DNA of 64,000 nt from Notospermus geniculatus (lineage: Eukaryota; Nemertea; Pilidiophora; Heteronemertea; Lineidae): positions 177,177 through 241,176 of the forward strand of contig NMRB01000468.1 in assembly GCA_002633025.1 (NCBI GenBank). The letters run 5' to 3'. How positions within the stretch are numbered: the stretch's first letter is position 1; each line of letters starts with the position of its first letter. This document shows, piece by piece, positions 11,441 through 22,252 of this stretch. Both the position numbers and the translations under genes were made by a program. The notes under the pieces were generated by a model that was not told where the DNA came from, made no database searches, and saw only the letters and a list, made by a program, of their open reading frames with translations.

Positions 11441-14245
11441 AACACAACGTTCTTGATCGATGACGCAGTATGATGTGTCCATCAAAGTCATGTAATTTTT
11501 GCAGGCGATCAATGTAGCGCATGAATTGGTAAATATGAACAGGTGAGAAGGCAATCTAACGATTTATGCATCAGACAGATATCACCTGTGGTCATGACAA
11601 TACTCATCACAAGTTCTGTTGTTTTATCAATATTGGGGCCTTTTGATCCATGCTTTTAATTGGGAACAACGTTTACAAGAATTTGACCACGCATGCCCTT
11701 TTTAACTGCCCTTTTTAACTTGTTACATTCGCCAGGCCCCTGGTTGCTCCTTCTACCAATTAAACATACCAGTGGAAAAACTTGGGAACCTATACCGGAA
11801 ACTTTTCAATGGAATACTCGCTTTGGAAATCTAAAAATTTGACTTTAAAAGTTTACAAAACCCATGCGGGACATCAATGATGTCGTCGATGTCGAGAAAG
11901 CATGGGCACTGGCCTCACCAACATGTCAATAGCTGTGAACAGCAATGTTAATAAGTAAACCGATGACCAACCTGCAGAGATGTGCATTTCAGCTATTTGT
12001 TGTAAAGCCGTTTAACCCTTTCCTCGGTTGCGACAAGTGCCTACTTTTGCTGGAGCGGGTCACATATCCAGGAAAATATTCCTAGTTATTCCTAGTTATT
12101 ATTCCTAGTTAAGTATTACTTGATCTCTGTCAGGATTCATCCATGTAGTGAGTAGTTAACAGGCATAAAAACACCTGTTATGTTTCCAGGAAGGTCCTTG
12201 TCTCCACAAACCCCTCACCCCCAAGTTTTATCTCATTACATGCCTTTGTGTAAGGACAGTTAGTCGCTCCCTTCAATTGAAGGGACAAGAGAAAAAGGAC
12301 CACATGACCCCTGAGGAATTAGGACACATGAATAAATTCCTTGTTTCTCAGTTATACATGGAGTTGTGTTTTGTCTGATAATGTTTGTTATGTAAAGTAG
12401 GCCTATGTCCAAAATCAAGGCCAGACCCAAGGGGCGTGGTGGGCATCAAGGTAAGGAAAAGGAAAAGTCGGGAAAAGGAAACAGAAAATTGCCCATAACA
12501 AGGCCAGGGCGACTTTCACCCAGAAATGAGGAAGAAAGTCGGAAAAACCATAAAGACGTACAGCCACATAAAATGTACATATTATAACATGTGGCCTTAA
12601 TTCACTTTGATCTGACCTCTTGCACCTATTAACTTCCCTCACAAGAAAGGGAACAAATACATATGATTTGCTTTGGCCCTCTTCCATAACAGTTGATGAC
12701 ACAGCCCTTTTTCATATTTATTCTTTTACACCTCTTTGTCCCTTCAAATGGCTTTAGTATGACCTCCAAGTATTTTAATTTACCGACTATTTTTCTGGGG
12801 TTCCCTGTTTATTCAGGTATCAGTGGAAGATATACGTACTTGTTACCCCCTGGGCCTAATTCTATCTACTCTTGTTTTGGGGACATGTAAACGGTTTTAA
12901 GTCCGTTCATTGTCCGTTAAGGATCTTACAATGTTATGAGACCTCAACTTGATATTTACTCGGTGGTATTGAACCCTTTAAACTCCAAACTTCGTGTTCT
13001 GAGAAAGGGCCTCATTCGTGAATCATAATCAGTTGTCAATAACATGGTGACACGATGGTTGCCAAGACTGAGATCAGCAAATGGACAGTGTCATCAGCTA
13101 CTGAATTCCAGGCCTACACATCAGGTGCTCAGATGTACCCGGGCTGCTATTTCAGTCATGAATTTGGGCACACCTTCTTCTGCCTAATTTGGGGTACAAT
13201 ATTATTGTGAGTGATTGTTTCTGAGTGTTATCATAAAGGAATCAACCATAAAGGTTTAACTGTGAACGATGAGCTTACTGAGGGATACACTTCCTGTGTT
13301 GCCACCAGATGTCTCTCACTGCCTGAATTTTGGCTTTACGTAATAGGCACGAGCTTCAACTTTTTTTGTGGTGAAGAGGTACATGAACCTGCCAACATGA
13401 TGCTTTGAATTCCATTTCTGATGATAACTGAGCTATATTCAGCACAATTAGTGTTCCATGTACACCGATGACCCTGAACACACATCGTTCGTGGGGTTCT
13501 CATTAATTCAGACCTTTTGTATCATAAGAGCAACTAGTCGGAATTCAACAAAATTTGCAGTGAATGTGCAGAAGGGTCTTGCCTATCATATGGAAACGTC
13601 AGAATGCAAATCCGTTGGGGTTTAAAGGGATATTGTCCACATTTATAAAATGCTAAATTTGTCAGTTGAACCTTTATGGTTGATTCCTCCTTTATGGTGT
13701 TATGGTATCTTGTGTGGTTACTACCCCAAGGGCATCCGAACCTCAGAAAGCTGTAGGCCTACGGTACTTTTCCTGCGAATCACGAGAACCACAATCAGTG
13801 TTGACATACAATCAAATATTGCAAAACTCAAGGTCAAAATGCAACAAAAATTGCAGGAAGTCCTCACAAATATTTGATAAACGACAGAAATCTCATTTTG
13901 AATACCTGCTCATTGTGATTGAACCCTCATTGACGATTACCATTTAACAAAAGCCTCTCTACCCCACGAGCACCTGTAACCCCCTCTATTATTTATAAAC
14001 CAGGACTGAGTCCTGTTCAAACAGGAGGACATCAACTGATGAAGATGACACTAAGAGGTCCATTGTTCCACGTCAAGGGCCACAGATTAATTTCGACCAT
14101 GAAGAATGATATGAATAAACAAAGCTTTTTCAGATTTTTTCAACGACCCTCTTGGAATATGGGAACTGAATGTGGAACTGAGTCAACAACAAAAACCTTG
14201 GACTGAATGAAAAACTCCAGGAGCACAATGAAGCTTTGTTTATGG
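11441..14245. other. No gene seen
   Basis: Contains a right-end fragment of the TGTGACC MITE group (GCTGGAGCGGGTCAC near 12049-12063) and a short ATTCCTAGTT repeat (about 12080-12112). The open frames at 12405-12702 are lysine-rich or antisense and unremarkable. TAGGCCTA occurs at 12398 and 13754. Confidence 0.45.
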
Positions 14246-14678
14246 AGTCCTGATGGAGTAGTGATTATCCTGTCCCCTCAGCAAGCAGTAGGTCCCAGGT
14301 TTGAATCCAGCTGGTCATTAGCAGGGGTGGAACCAGGATTTGGGAAAAGAGGGGGTGCCCTGTGCTAGGAACATTGAAATTTGCACAATTCCAGAATTTT
14401 ACGGTTGATTTTACAGATTTGTTGGCCAAAAGGGGAGGCACGCGCCCGGTGCACCCCCCCCCCCTCTGGATCCACGCCTGATACGGGATAAGCCATTCCT
14501 GGCTCTTCATGTCGGTTGCATTGGACAGTAAGTCGTGGTGCCTTGTACCTTGTGCCTTTGTAAGGACAAGTAAAACACCCCATTCACGTGAGGAACACGA
14601 GTAGGCCTACCGGTAGCTTGAGATGACCTCTTCCATACTTACCACGGCCATGCTTTGGCTTCAGGCCTAATGGAAAAT
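14246..14678 (+). mobile_element. SINE family A, split by a hAT-like MITE
   Basis: The tRNA-like head has GGAGTAGTGATTATCC (A-box region) and AGGTTTGAATCC (B box). After the insertion the body resumes with CCTGGCTCTTCATGTC, GTACCTTGTGCC, GACAAGTAAAACACCCC and CTTGAGATGACCTCTTCC. It ends with a diverged form of the 3' block that pairs GGCC with GGCC in intact copies. SINEs of this kind are copied by a partner LINE and carry an internal RNA polymerase III promoter. Confidence 0.85.
14322..14480. mobile_element. hAT-like MITE, copy 2, inside a SINE
   Basis: Starts CAGGGGTGGAACCAGG and ends CTGGATCCACGCCTG. It interrupts SINE family A between its head and body, so it is younger than the SINE. 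A run of C lies near the right end. Confidence 0.85.
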
Positions 14679-14777
14679 CCAATACAACACAACAACGAAT
14701 CTGAATACGAGTGACAGCTTTCCACCGCTAATCCTTCCCAGCAGGAAATGATTCACCACTAGTACGATTTTCCCATT

Positions 14778-15558
14778 GAAGATGGCACTATTATCTTGTC
14801 ATGGGGGAGGATCCTGACATAATGAGGGATGAGCATTGCATTATCTCATAAACAAGTCTTATGAACCATTCTTTCTTAGTTAACAACAGCAGCTCCGACT
14901 TGATGTCCTTGAACTGAACCCTTACAAAATGATAGATTTAAAATCCTTTCCCTTTGCTTGAACCAAAACTCACAGACAACAGAGAAGAGTCATCATTCAT
15001 GAATTTCCTAGATAAATTCAAGATCACACAATGACTGTCCTTGCAGTGTCAAAAGCTTTGAAAAAAGCCAATTCCAAGGTTCCAACGTCTTTGAGACGTT
15101 GCGTCTGTGTTGTCCTTGGAACAGGTCTTCCCATGATGGGTGAGGCCGCTTCAAAATGCCACCAGCTTCATTCCCAGGACTCCAAACATCGGGAACGAGT
15201 ACTCATTATTTCTCAATTGAAGATGGCATTATTATCTTGTCTCTTCGGGGAGGAGCAATCATTTGTCCCGTGTTGAATCCTAGGGGTACAGTGTCCTTGA
15301 TTTTGGCCCCTTTATGGGTATAAATAATGCCCGATAGACAAACAAATTGAAGAGATACGGCACTTAAAATTTCACCACAATGAGCCGCGAGATGCATCAA
15401 TTAAGGATGGCTATTATCTTGTCTATGGTGGGTGGATCTAAACACACAGTGCATAATTTATCTCGTCAGATCTTTCAAGGGCTTCAAGCCGTTTCTCACC
15501 CTTTCTGAGACCACCCTTTTTCTCACACCATAAAAGGGATGTCAGCCCTTATCTTGTC
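14778..15558 (+). repeat. Four spaced copies of a TTATCTTGTC word
   Basis: GAAGATGGCACTATTATCTT (14778), GAAGATGGCATTATTATCTT (15219), a shorter GGATGGCTATTATCTTGTC (15404) and CCTTATCTTGTC (15547). Each contains AGATAA on the reverse strand, the consensus bound by GATA factors. The intervening sequence is not tandemly repeated. Confidence 0.55.
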
Positions 15559-15904
15559 AGTGCGTGTGGTGACCCGGGGAAGGTGAAAATCTCTTAGAAA
15601 TTGAAATATCATTTCTTATGTGAAGATAATGTATGGTTTGATAATGACAAAATGATATGTTTTCACTTTTCAAAGGGTTTGATTCCATCCTTACTGCTGG
15701 TGACCTTGAGATTGTCAACCAAATCAGGGGAGGCAGAAAAGGGATGAAAGTATGACCCCTCGGTACAGGGTGCATCAAATTAAATGCCATTCCCGGCATT
15801 TTGAGACAATCCAAATTCTCTGAAACAGATTTTTTGAATTTGATCTGAAATGCCGAGCAGCATGATGAATTTGTACCTCTACTTCAAAGGGAGAAGTGAT
15901 CTTA
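15559..15904. other. No gene seen
   Basis: Unique sequence with only chance-length open frames. Confidence 0.4.
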
Positions 15905-16285
15905 ACCGCTCAGTGGTCAAGTTTAAGATGACCGCCCTGAGGTGGTTAGCCAACACTTTGTACCACAGAGTGATCAAAAGACCACTCTGAGGTGGTTAGC
16001 CAACACCAGTATCGCAAAGCGGTCACATCTTGGAGAAAAAATAATGTTATTTTTTCCTCCAAGGTCACATCAAGTTGAAAGGTGACCACCCTTGGGCTGT
16101 TAGCCACTGCATGTATCGAAAGTGGTCAAACTGAAATTTGACCACCCGGAGGCGGTTTACTGCAAAGTGGTCAAATTGAAATTTGACCACCCTGAGGTGG
16201 TTTACTGCAAAGTGGTCAAACTGAAATTTGACCACCCTGAGGTGGTTTTCACAAAGTGGTCAAATTGAAAGGTGGTTTGCCTACA
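15905..16285. repeat. Hairpin-forming satellite, TGGTCAAA...TTTGACCA units
   Basis: About seven irregular units. The best-preserved ones read AAGTGGTCAAACTGAAATTT then GACCACCCTGAGGTGGTTT. Within a unit GTGGTCAAA pairs with TTTGACCAC around a short loop, and CCACC pairs with GGTGG, so each repeat can fold into two hairpins. A further inverted pair (GGTCACATCTTGGAG against CTCCAAGGTCAC) lies at 16021-16068. The array may be a decayed foldback element. Confidence 0.8.
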
Positions 16286-16845
16286 TCTGACACAGTCCAG
16301 CCCTACAGGGTAAGGGCATTCATTGACTGCTTGTTTTAGCCATTAAATCATCCAATGAGAGAACAATAATGACACGAACCGCCATTTTGATTCTCTCATC
16401 CGATTCATCGGTGGCGTAAGTGACACGTTAATTGTCAAAATGTCATCTGCTGCTCAGCAAGATATTGGTAGGACAACTCGTCTTGTGGAATCCAATTATG
16501 TCTTTTGGAACATTCTGACATCGGAACTCGACAAAACAGGAAGTGGTATCACAAGGAGAGTATTGTCTTGTGAGACTTGCTAGGATAATACACGTTTATA
16601 TCGTGTAATCCCCGGCTGATGACCTCTCCAGGGACGCACCGTTAATAAGACGTTCCTTTTCCGCGGACGACTGATGAACAATTTACGCGGTCCCAGGTGA
16701 GTATTTGGCTGTAACGATGTGTCATCATCGCGAAGATGAGAGGTGATATGTCGCTCATCACTCAACGGAGATGGGGCCAATCGGAAGTCGCTGGATTATA
16801 CAATTGTTTCGAATGCTAGGCTGGTCCAACCGCGACAATGTCAGA
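16286..16845. other. No gene seen
   Basis: Moderately CpG-rich unique sequence with no supported gene. Confidence 0.4.
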
Positions 16846-17132
16846 GTGAAGATAATCGACTTTTATGCACTAGTATGTTATAATAAGACCGGTGACAAAG
16901 ACATCATGGGGATATTGCGGTGGTGTAGTGCCAAGGGTGGCGGATTCGTAACTGATAGGTCATGGGTTCGATTCACGGTTAGGTCAAACAAGATAATCGA
17001 CTTCTATGCACTTTTATTACATGTATGTATAATAAAATTGGTGACAAAGACATCATGGGATATTGCGGTGGTGTAGTGCCAAGGGCGTCAGACTCATAAC
17101 TGATAGACCATGGGTTCGATTCGTAGTCTGGT
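16846..17132 (+). mobile_element. Two tandem copies of a tRNA-like 141-bp repeat
   Basis: Each copy has AAGATAATCGACTT, GTGACAAAGACATCATGGG, then TGGTGTAGTGCCAAGG (A-box-like) and CATGGGTTCGATTC (B box). The loop between the boxes reads CTCATAA in copy 2, as in elongator Met tRNAs, and TTCGTAA in copy 1. There is no paired acceptor stem, so these are SINE or tRNA-pseudogene units, not functional tRNAs. Confidence 0.65.
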
Positions 17133-17719
17133 CACACGTTTTTCTATCAGCTGGTGACAAATGATCAAGCGAGTGCTGAATGAGCTGCAACTGGATTTCC
17201 CCAGGAAGGTTTCTGGAGAGTCTGGGGGTAGATGTAATTGTTCAGTGTGGATATCAGACAATACTTTAAAGCCTCACTGTATTGAATTCAGAAAGTGCTT
17301 ACGTCCTCCGACGTTAGTGTAGTGGAAAATGTACTATGCTCTATGTGAATACATTAGAGCTCTGCCTTCAGTTTTTTCAATGTGTGCTGAAAACCAGGCC
17401 TTGATTCTTTGAAGTACCTATCAGGCAAGCATTTTGGGGCCCTTCAAGAGGCTATGAGACCTATACCTACATTCTCCTAACAATTTGAAAATATCGTAAA
17501 ATTCAATACAGTGAGGCTTTAACCCTTTACCATTTTTCTTTCTAAAACATTGAATCGAGGACTGAGGGTCAAATATAGCACACACAAAGTGGGGGAAGTA
17601 TTGAAAAGGGCCTTTTCCAATACCGTACCACTGATTGTGCAATGGTTTGTGGCAAGCGGTGCAGTTTTGACAGGGTTTGGATAATCCTTCGATGGTTTAA
17701 CAATACATGGCCTGTTAAT
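17133..17719. other. No gene seen
   Basis: The word ATTGAATTCAGAAAGT near 17280 has partial inverse matches near 17495-17530, together with a shared CAGTGAGGCTTTAA block. This suggests a decayed inverted element, but I cannot set its limits. Confidence 0.35.
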
Positions 17720-17960
17720 TATCCCAATGCCTGTGAAAAATGCTCCTCTCCCCGAAAGTTGCAGTGGAATCCGTCCGCTACATTGGAAACGGGCCTTAAA
17801 TGTACTACAGGAGGAAACCAGAGTGCCCAGAGAAAACGTGCGCTGTCAGAGAGAGTCGCCCTCACGATCACATGGAGAATGATCCGCCAGGGGTCGAACC
17901 AGGACCCTCAGAGGTGACAGACTGTGATATTTTGATTGCGCCACTCTGACAGCCTGCCCC
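17720..17960 (-). mobile_element. SINE fragment with B box and a conserved TE core
   Basis: The minus strand has GTGGCGCAATC (A-box-like), GGTTCGACCCC (B box), and then, reading away from the head, GTTTTCTCTGGGCACTCTGG and TTTCCTCCTG. That last block resembles the core shared by many deuterostome SINEs (Deu-type). The outer part (CAATGCCTGTGAAAAATGC ... GAAACGGGCCTT) recurs at 48779-48845. Confidence 0.55.
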
Positions 17961-18372
17961 ACGATCCAGCCTGATAAAATGCCGCATTCATAACAATAAC
18001 GACGTACACGAGATGTTACAATGTTACGATCTTCATATAATACATCAATATCATAATACCACACAATATCGCAATTAATGACCGCAAGTTGTGACGGCTG
18101 CCGTGTTATTGCACACAACCTCCATCCCAGGCATGGAGATCTAACGTGCCAACTCCGCCACGGACACTTTTATGGCTCTCATTATCCAGTACACCTTCGA
18201 CGACACGGAAGAAATGCTTTTATTCTCGCTCAAAATGGCTGCTGCATCAGGCCATATTTCTTCATCATTCTAAATCATGAAGTGTCCAGATGCCCAGACT
18301 GCGGGCAGGGGAGGTGTTGACAAGGATTAGAAGACCAAACGGGAGGGGTGAGGAGGGGGATAGGGTTTAAAT

Positions 18373-18726
18373 GCGACCCGCCACAGCAAAACCTGGAGTA
18401 AGTCATCTGAGCTTGGCAGGTTGAGACGAAATATTTGTCAATTTCAACTGACTCTATTTCTTTCATTCTCTCGCAACCGGGGTCTTCCTCAGGCACTTTC
18501 TAGTAGAGATCCCAGAAGATTCACGTCTGGGATCTCCACTAGAAAGTGCCTGAGGAACACCCCGGCTGGGTCAAAAATTTGCGAAATTCTGACGACGACT
18601 TTACTTTTACTATCATTTTGTGTGTTGTTTGTTATGCTCTATGTTATATATGATTTCATTCTCTCCCGTCGTCAGTCCCGGCTCACCTCTCCTGCGACTT
18701 ATTCCGGGTTTTGCTATGGCGGTCAC
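18373..18726. mobile_element. MITE, TGTGACC-ended group, with an internal insertion
   Basis: The left end GCGACCCGCCACAGCAAAAC and the right end, reversed (GTGACCGCCATAGCAAAAC), pair, and inside them GAGTAAGTC pairs with GACTTATTC. The interior shares GCTTGGCAGGTTGAGAC and TTTGTCAATTTCA with 33855-34063 and 21080-21420. The CTGAGGA repeat at 18478-18605 lies inside it. Confidence 0.8.
18478..18605. repeat. CTGAGGA-stem-GAAA repeat, head-to-head pair
   Basis: Two partial copies face each other: CCGGGGTCTTCCTCAGGCAC, TTTCTAGTAGAGATCCCAGA, then TCTGGGATCTCCACTAGAAA, GTGCCTGAGGAACACCCCGG. The two halves can pair over about 40 bp. Neither half keeps the full core. Confidence 0.8.
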
Positions 18727-18812
18727 AAATAGCGAGTTCAGAGTCAAGCACCAATGACATTATTGGCTCTATTGGTGATATTGTGTGAATAGATGTAGAG
18801 CAGGATGAATTC

Positions 18813-18880
18813 AGCCAGCGTGCTCGGAGAAAACCAGGAAAAAATCTGTAGCTCTGGTTTCCTCCTGCATTACGACACAA
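18813..18880 (+). repeat. Fragment of a conserved SINE core
   Basis: Contains CTCGGAGAAAACCAGG and, further on, CTGGTTTCCTCCTGC. This resembles the gene-like core block also seen in inverse at 17795-17850 and near 29015-29065. No head or tail is recognisable. Confidence 0.4.
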
Positions 18881-19356
18881 ATTGTTGAATATCGCCCATG
18901 TGGCATCAGCTCATGCTGAAACTTTTTGCTGGAGCAACTAGAGCAAGAGACAACAGAATCCGAGGGTTAATGAGGCTTGGCAAAAACTGTGTTATTTCAT
19001 AATCTAGCGTTCATTTGTCATTTGTCATCGAACATAAACTAGCCGCAACGCAAACATCGGATATTACATCGTGTACTATCTTATCTCTGGCTCGATGATT
19101 TTATTCCAAAGTTCCGGCAGAATGTTTCGCATTTTCGATCCCACCAATTAACGCGTCCATAGATAACGTTGGTTTTCAATAAAATCTGGACATAATCTGA
19201 GATTTTTACGGTTGGCGGTTCCAACTTCATGCACCGATGGGTCTTCGCAGATTTCTGATTGATGTGGGTTTGTTTGTATCTTTCTGTGTCTGTGATGAAA
19301 TCGATGCCAGATTAACTCTTCCACAGTCAAACTTTGGGTCTCGTGATTTTTCCTTA
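18881..19356. other. No gene seen
   Basis: Unique sequence. The minus-strand open frames here run into the neighbouring minisatellite. Confidence 0.4.
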
Positions 19357-19715
19357 TAGAGAGTTTCAGGATCAAGGAAGAGATTTTCCTTATAGGGAGC
19401 TTCAGGATTAAGGAATAGATTTTCCTTATAGGGAGGCTCAGGATCATGGAATAGATTTTCCATACGGAGATTCAGGATCAAGGAATAGATTTTCCTCAGG
19501 GAGTTCCAGGAACAGGGAATATATTTCCTTTAGGGAGTTTCAGGATCACGTAGATTTTTCTTGCAGGGAGTTTCAGGATCAATTAACAGATTTTCCTTTA
19601 GGGAGTTTCAGGAAAATGGAATAGATTTTCCTTGCAGGGAGTTTCAGGATCATGGACAAGGCTTCCTTTAGGGAGTTTCAGGATCATGGACAAGACTTTC
19701 CATTTGGGAGTTTCA
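19357..19715. repeat. Minisatellite, about 36-bp unit, about ten copies
   Basis: Units centre on AGATTTTCCTTATAGGGAG followed by TTTCAGGATCAAGGAAT. They drift in sequence and length (32-38 bp) from left to right. The repeated peptides in the minus-strand frames are by-products of this array. Confidence 0.9.
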
Positions 19716-20169
19716 GAAGTAGGGGGGATTTTTTTGCGTTTATCTGACTTTATTTCCCACGAGTTCTACCAGAGAAGAGTAAGGGAAAAGAGATCAAGAT
19801 ATTTCGATATGTTTTATCTGTTTTTTTTCAATGAGAATTCCACCCCATGTATTCAAACGACGTCAACAAACATGACATCAACAGCAAAACCACAACAGAC
19901 AGGCTGTCACGCGTTATAATTGAGCCATGGGAATCTTCATACCACATGTCATCATTTAATGAATGTATCTAGAAATCTGAAGGGGATGTTCTCACCATAA
20001 ACATAACAATATTGTCATCCAATTCGTTGGATGAGAAATTCACATAACTGTTAGTGGGACATCCGATTGTTGATTTGGACGACTCGCATGGGATGAGTAA
20101 CTCTTCCCATTGGATTGATGACATGCATTGAGTTATGGTTTGATCAGAAATCACATTTTTTAAATGATA
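19716..20169. other. No gene seen
   Basis: Unique sequence. A minus-strand frame at 19969-20154 contains WEELLIP, discussed under rejected observations. Confidence 0.4.
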
Positions 20170-20553
20170 TACTCTAGATTCACAGCTCTAAGAGCCTTTA
20201 TTAAATTGGGGCATGCTCACCCCCAGTAGAGTATACACGTTGAAGGCCTCTAGCTGATTGGCTTTCCCCCTCTGGTGGTGGGAAGTTGATAGTGGTTGAC
20301 ACAGCTGACAAACTGATCACTTGTGACCCCATGCAGGCCTGAGTTTTGGATACAAGCACATTGCAAATTCAATTGAATTGCAGTCTTTATGGACATTTGT
20401 CAGTAACTCTTGCTATGAAATTGACAGCTAGGCCCTGGCATGAACTCATGACCATCAATACGCTCGCCCATTGGTCAATGTTCGTACCTATTAGACCTTA
20501 AGTGGGCAAGGCTTGAATATTCAGAACCAGCCTTAAAAGACGAATCTAGAGTA
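20170..20553. mobile_element. MITE with TACTCTAGATTC ends and TA duplication
   Basis: The left end TACTCTAGATTC is the exact inverse of GAATCTAGAGTA at the right, each flanked by TA (20168-20169 and 20554-20555). Further imperfect pairing (TAAGAGCC / GGCTTGA-type blocks) follows. TA duplication fits the Tc1/mariner superfamily. Non-coding. Confidence 0.75.
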
Positions 20554-21079
20554 TATTTCACCATTATGATAAGTGATACATGGACATGGCCATCACAAAG
20601 TGCTCCTCCAGAGCTTTCCCGCAAATGCTTCTCCCAAGACACTATTCAATATCCCCTGTCTGCATCAAGATAATCGCTTTATCCCCAAAACGCTTGCCAT
20701 AAGATCATCACTCCCGATCTGTTCACAGTAATTATCGTCAATGACATTTCCGCGATCTTTAGCCACCCTATTCTGATTGGTTAAAAGCCAGTGAAGCACC
20801 AGAAGAAATTTCGTCGGACAAGTGGCTTTTAACGGAACGAGCAAAGAATCCCTCCAAGCCAAGAAATTGCATTTTTTTGACAAATCAGAAGATCACTATG
20901 ATAATCAAATTCCTAATGAAATTGCCTCATAGGGTTAGGCTGTTCTGTCGTGTGTGCTCACCCCTCTTGGTGCGTTCTCCAAGTGACACTGCTCCCGTCA
21001 ATGAAAGGCTTATTGTTTATCAAGAAGATTGTGACAACGATGTGACATTTTGCTGGTATGTATACAGAGTGAGATATTT
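20554..21079. other. No gene seen
   Basis: Unique sequence with no supported gene. Confidence 0.4.
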
Positions 21080-21420
21080 GTGACCGGCTCTGGCAAAAGC
21101 AGACGCATGTCGCTGTTAGCTTGGCAGATTGAGACCAAATGTTTGTCGGTTTCAGTATTGTCTGTCTATTATGAAATCTGAAATAATCTATTTCTTCCAC
21201 TCTCTCATGGTGTCATCTAAAGCGGCCCATACACGATCAATATTATTGCACAATGGGCAATATTATTGCCAATCTTTCTTCTACCCATCATGCGAAAAGC
21301 ACACGATCACCCATTTGGGCCCCATATTGTGCAATAATATTGTGCCGTGTATGGGCGGCTTTAGTTTGTTGAGGCTCACCTTCTGAGCAACATGCGTCTC
21401 TTTTTGCCAGAGCGAGTCAC
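21080..21420. mobile_element. MITE, TGTGACC-ended group, carrying a second MITE
   Basis: The left end is GTGACCGGCTCTGGCAAAAG and the right end, reversed, is GTGACTCGCTCTGGCAAAAA, then GACGCATGT in both arms. It is a sister copy of 23612-24458, in which the interior is present in inverse orientation. The element at 21221-21360 interrupts it. Confidence 0.85.
21221..21360. mobile_element. PIF/Harbinger-like MITE (CCCATACAC family), copy 1
   Basis: The left end AGCGGCCCATACACGATC and right end CGTGTATGGGCGGCT pair, then ATTATTGCACAAT pairs with ATTGTGCAATAAT. The flanks are TAA and TTA. The sister outer copy at 23612-24458 has an uninterrupted CATCTTAGTTCG-type site here, so TTA was probably duplicated. 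Other copies are at 42889-43039 and 59939-60096. Confidence 0.85.
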
Positions 21421-21427
21421 ATTTTCA

Positions 21428-21640
21428 ATCCATGAATTTTCACTGCAGTACAGTCTCAAAGCGCTTCACATTACGGTAGTCTCTCCAGAAACCTTTCTGG
21501 GGAACTCAAGGCCAGCTCATTCCAAGCTCACTTGATTCTTTCTGACCAGGTGGGAGTACAAAGTGGGACTTGGCCGGGAAGTTGAACCCATGACGTCTCG
21601 GTTTCGAGTCCACCTCTCAACCTTCACAGCCAAGAGCGTC
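21428..21640 (-). mobile_element. tRNA-derived SINE, family D, copy 1
   Basis: The minus strand carries a degraded tRNA-like head around GACTCGAAACC and GGGTTCAACTTCC. The 3' part reads TAATGTGAAGCGCTTTGAG. A GCGCTTTGAGA-type 3' end is common in SINEs moved by L2-clade LINEs. A second copy is at 49875-50068. Confidence 0.65.
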
Positions 21641-22013
21641 GTCTGAGTTGCTATTTCGTAGTCTTGCTGCTATTTCGTTCGATTTTGTCACATGTGGCTT
21701 TGGGTGTGCCCACAACCCAGCACAGCCTGGCATATGGAGATGTTAGCTTGATCCTGACCACAGATACCCCGCCGATTAATGCGATGAATTGACAATCAAA
21801 TCTGTTTTGACACTTTTATGGAGGTAGGAAAAATCAATTACGTCAACGCTGCTGATGTGATGAAATTTATAAAATATCAAATACGGGGGATGTCTCGGAT
21901 AATATCTGATGGTAGAGAGAGGGCAGAGGTTAACAGCTACTTAATACACCCCCCGGGGCCTCTTGGCCTCACTCTCGATGAAGCTTCTTACTGCTCCTGG
22001 TTGGATTGGATTG
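21641..22013. other. Intron sequence, no gene seen
   Basis: Lies 3' of the PR exon on the transcribed strand. The 117-codon plus-strand frame at 21818-22171 runs into a SINE and has no motif. Confidence 0.45.
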
Positions 22014-22160
22014 GATTTTCCATCAGGGCTGAAGCCACAGAATTATTGGCCCTGGTGAGTATGGAAGAGGCCAATCTTCCTCACTTGGATAGGGTCTTTT
22101 ACTTGCCCTTGCAAAGGTACAAGGTACAAGGCGCTGTCCCATGCAACAGATTTGTTAGTT
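22014..22160 (-). mobile_element. SINE family A, 3' half
   Basis: Reading minus to plus it has CATCAGGGCTGAAGCC, then ATTGGCCCTGGTGAGTATGG, TCACTTGGATAGGGTC and TTTGCAAGG-type body blocks, but no tRNA head. It lies about 90 bp inside the intron that follows the PR exon. Confidence 0.8.
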
Positions 22161-22252
22161 GTGTTGCCTGATTTCGCCGCGATCAACCAATCAAGGATTC
22201 TTCCCTGACTGGTCAGGGTTGTGACAGAACGTAGAAATGTAGGCCTACTCAC

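Noticed and set aside
16846-17132. Two functional tRNA genes
   Set aside because: A and B boxes are present but the acceptor stems do not pair and the two copies differ in the anticodon region; treated as SINE or pseudogene units.
17728-17760. Minus-strand RGEEHF, also considered as the missing PR-domain segment
   Set aside because: It lies in a repeat shared with 48779-48860 and lacks PR-domain context.
19969-20154. Minus-strand frame containing SSIQWEELLIP, reminiscent of the PGEELL motif expected in the next PR-domain exon
   Set aside because: The invariant G before EEL is W, the preceding residues do not match the IFYRVV-like strand, and there is no clear acceptor. It is more likely chance.
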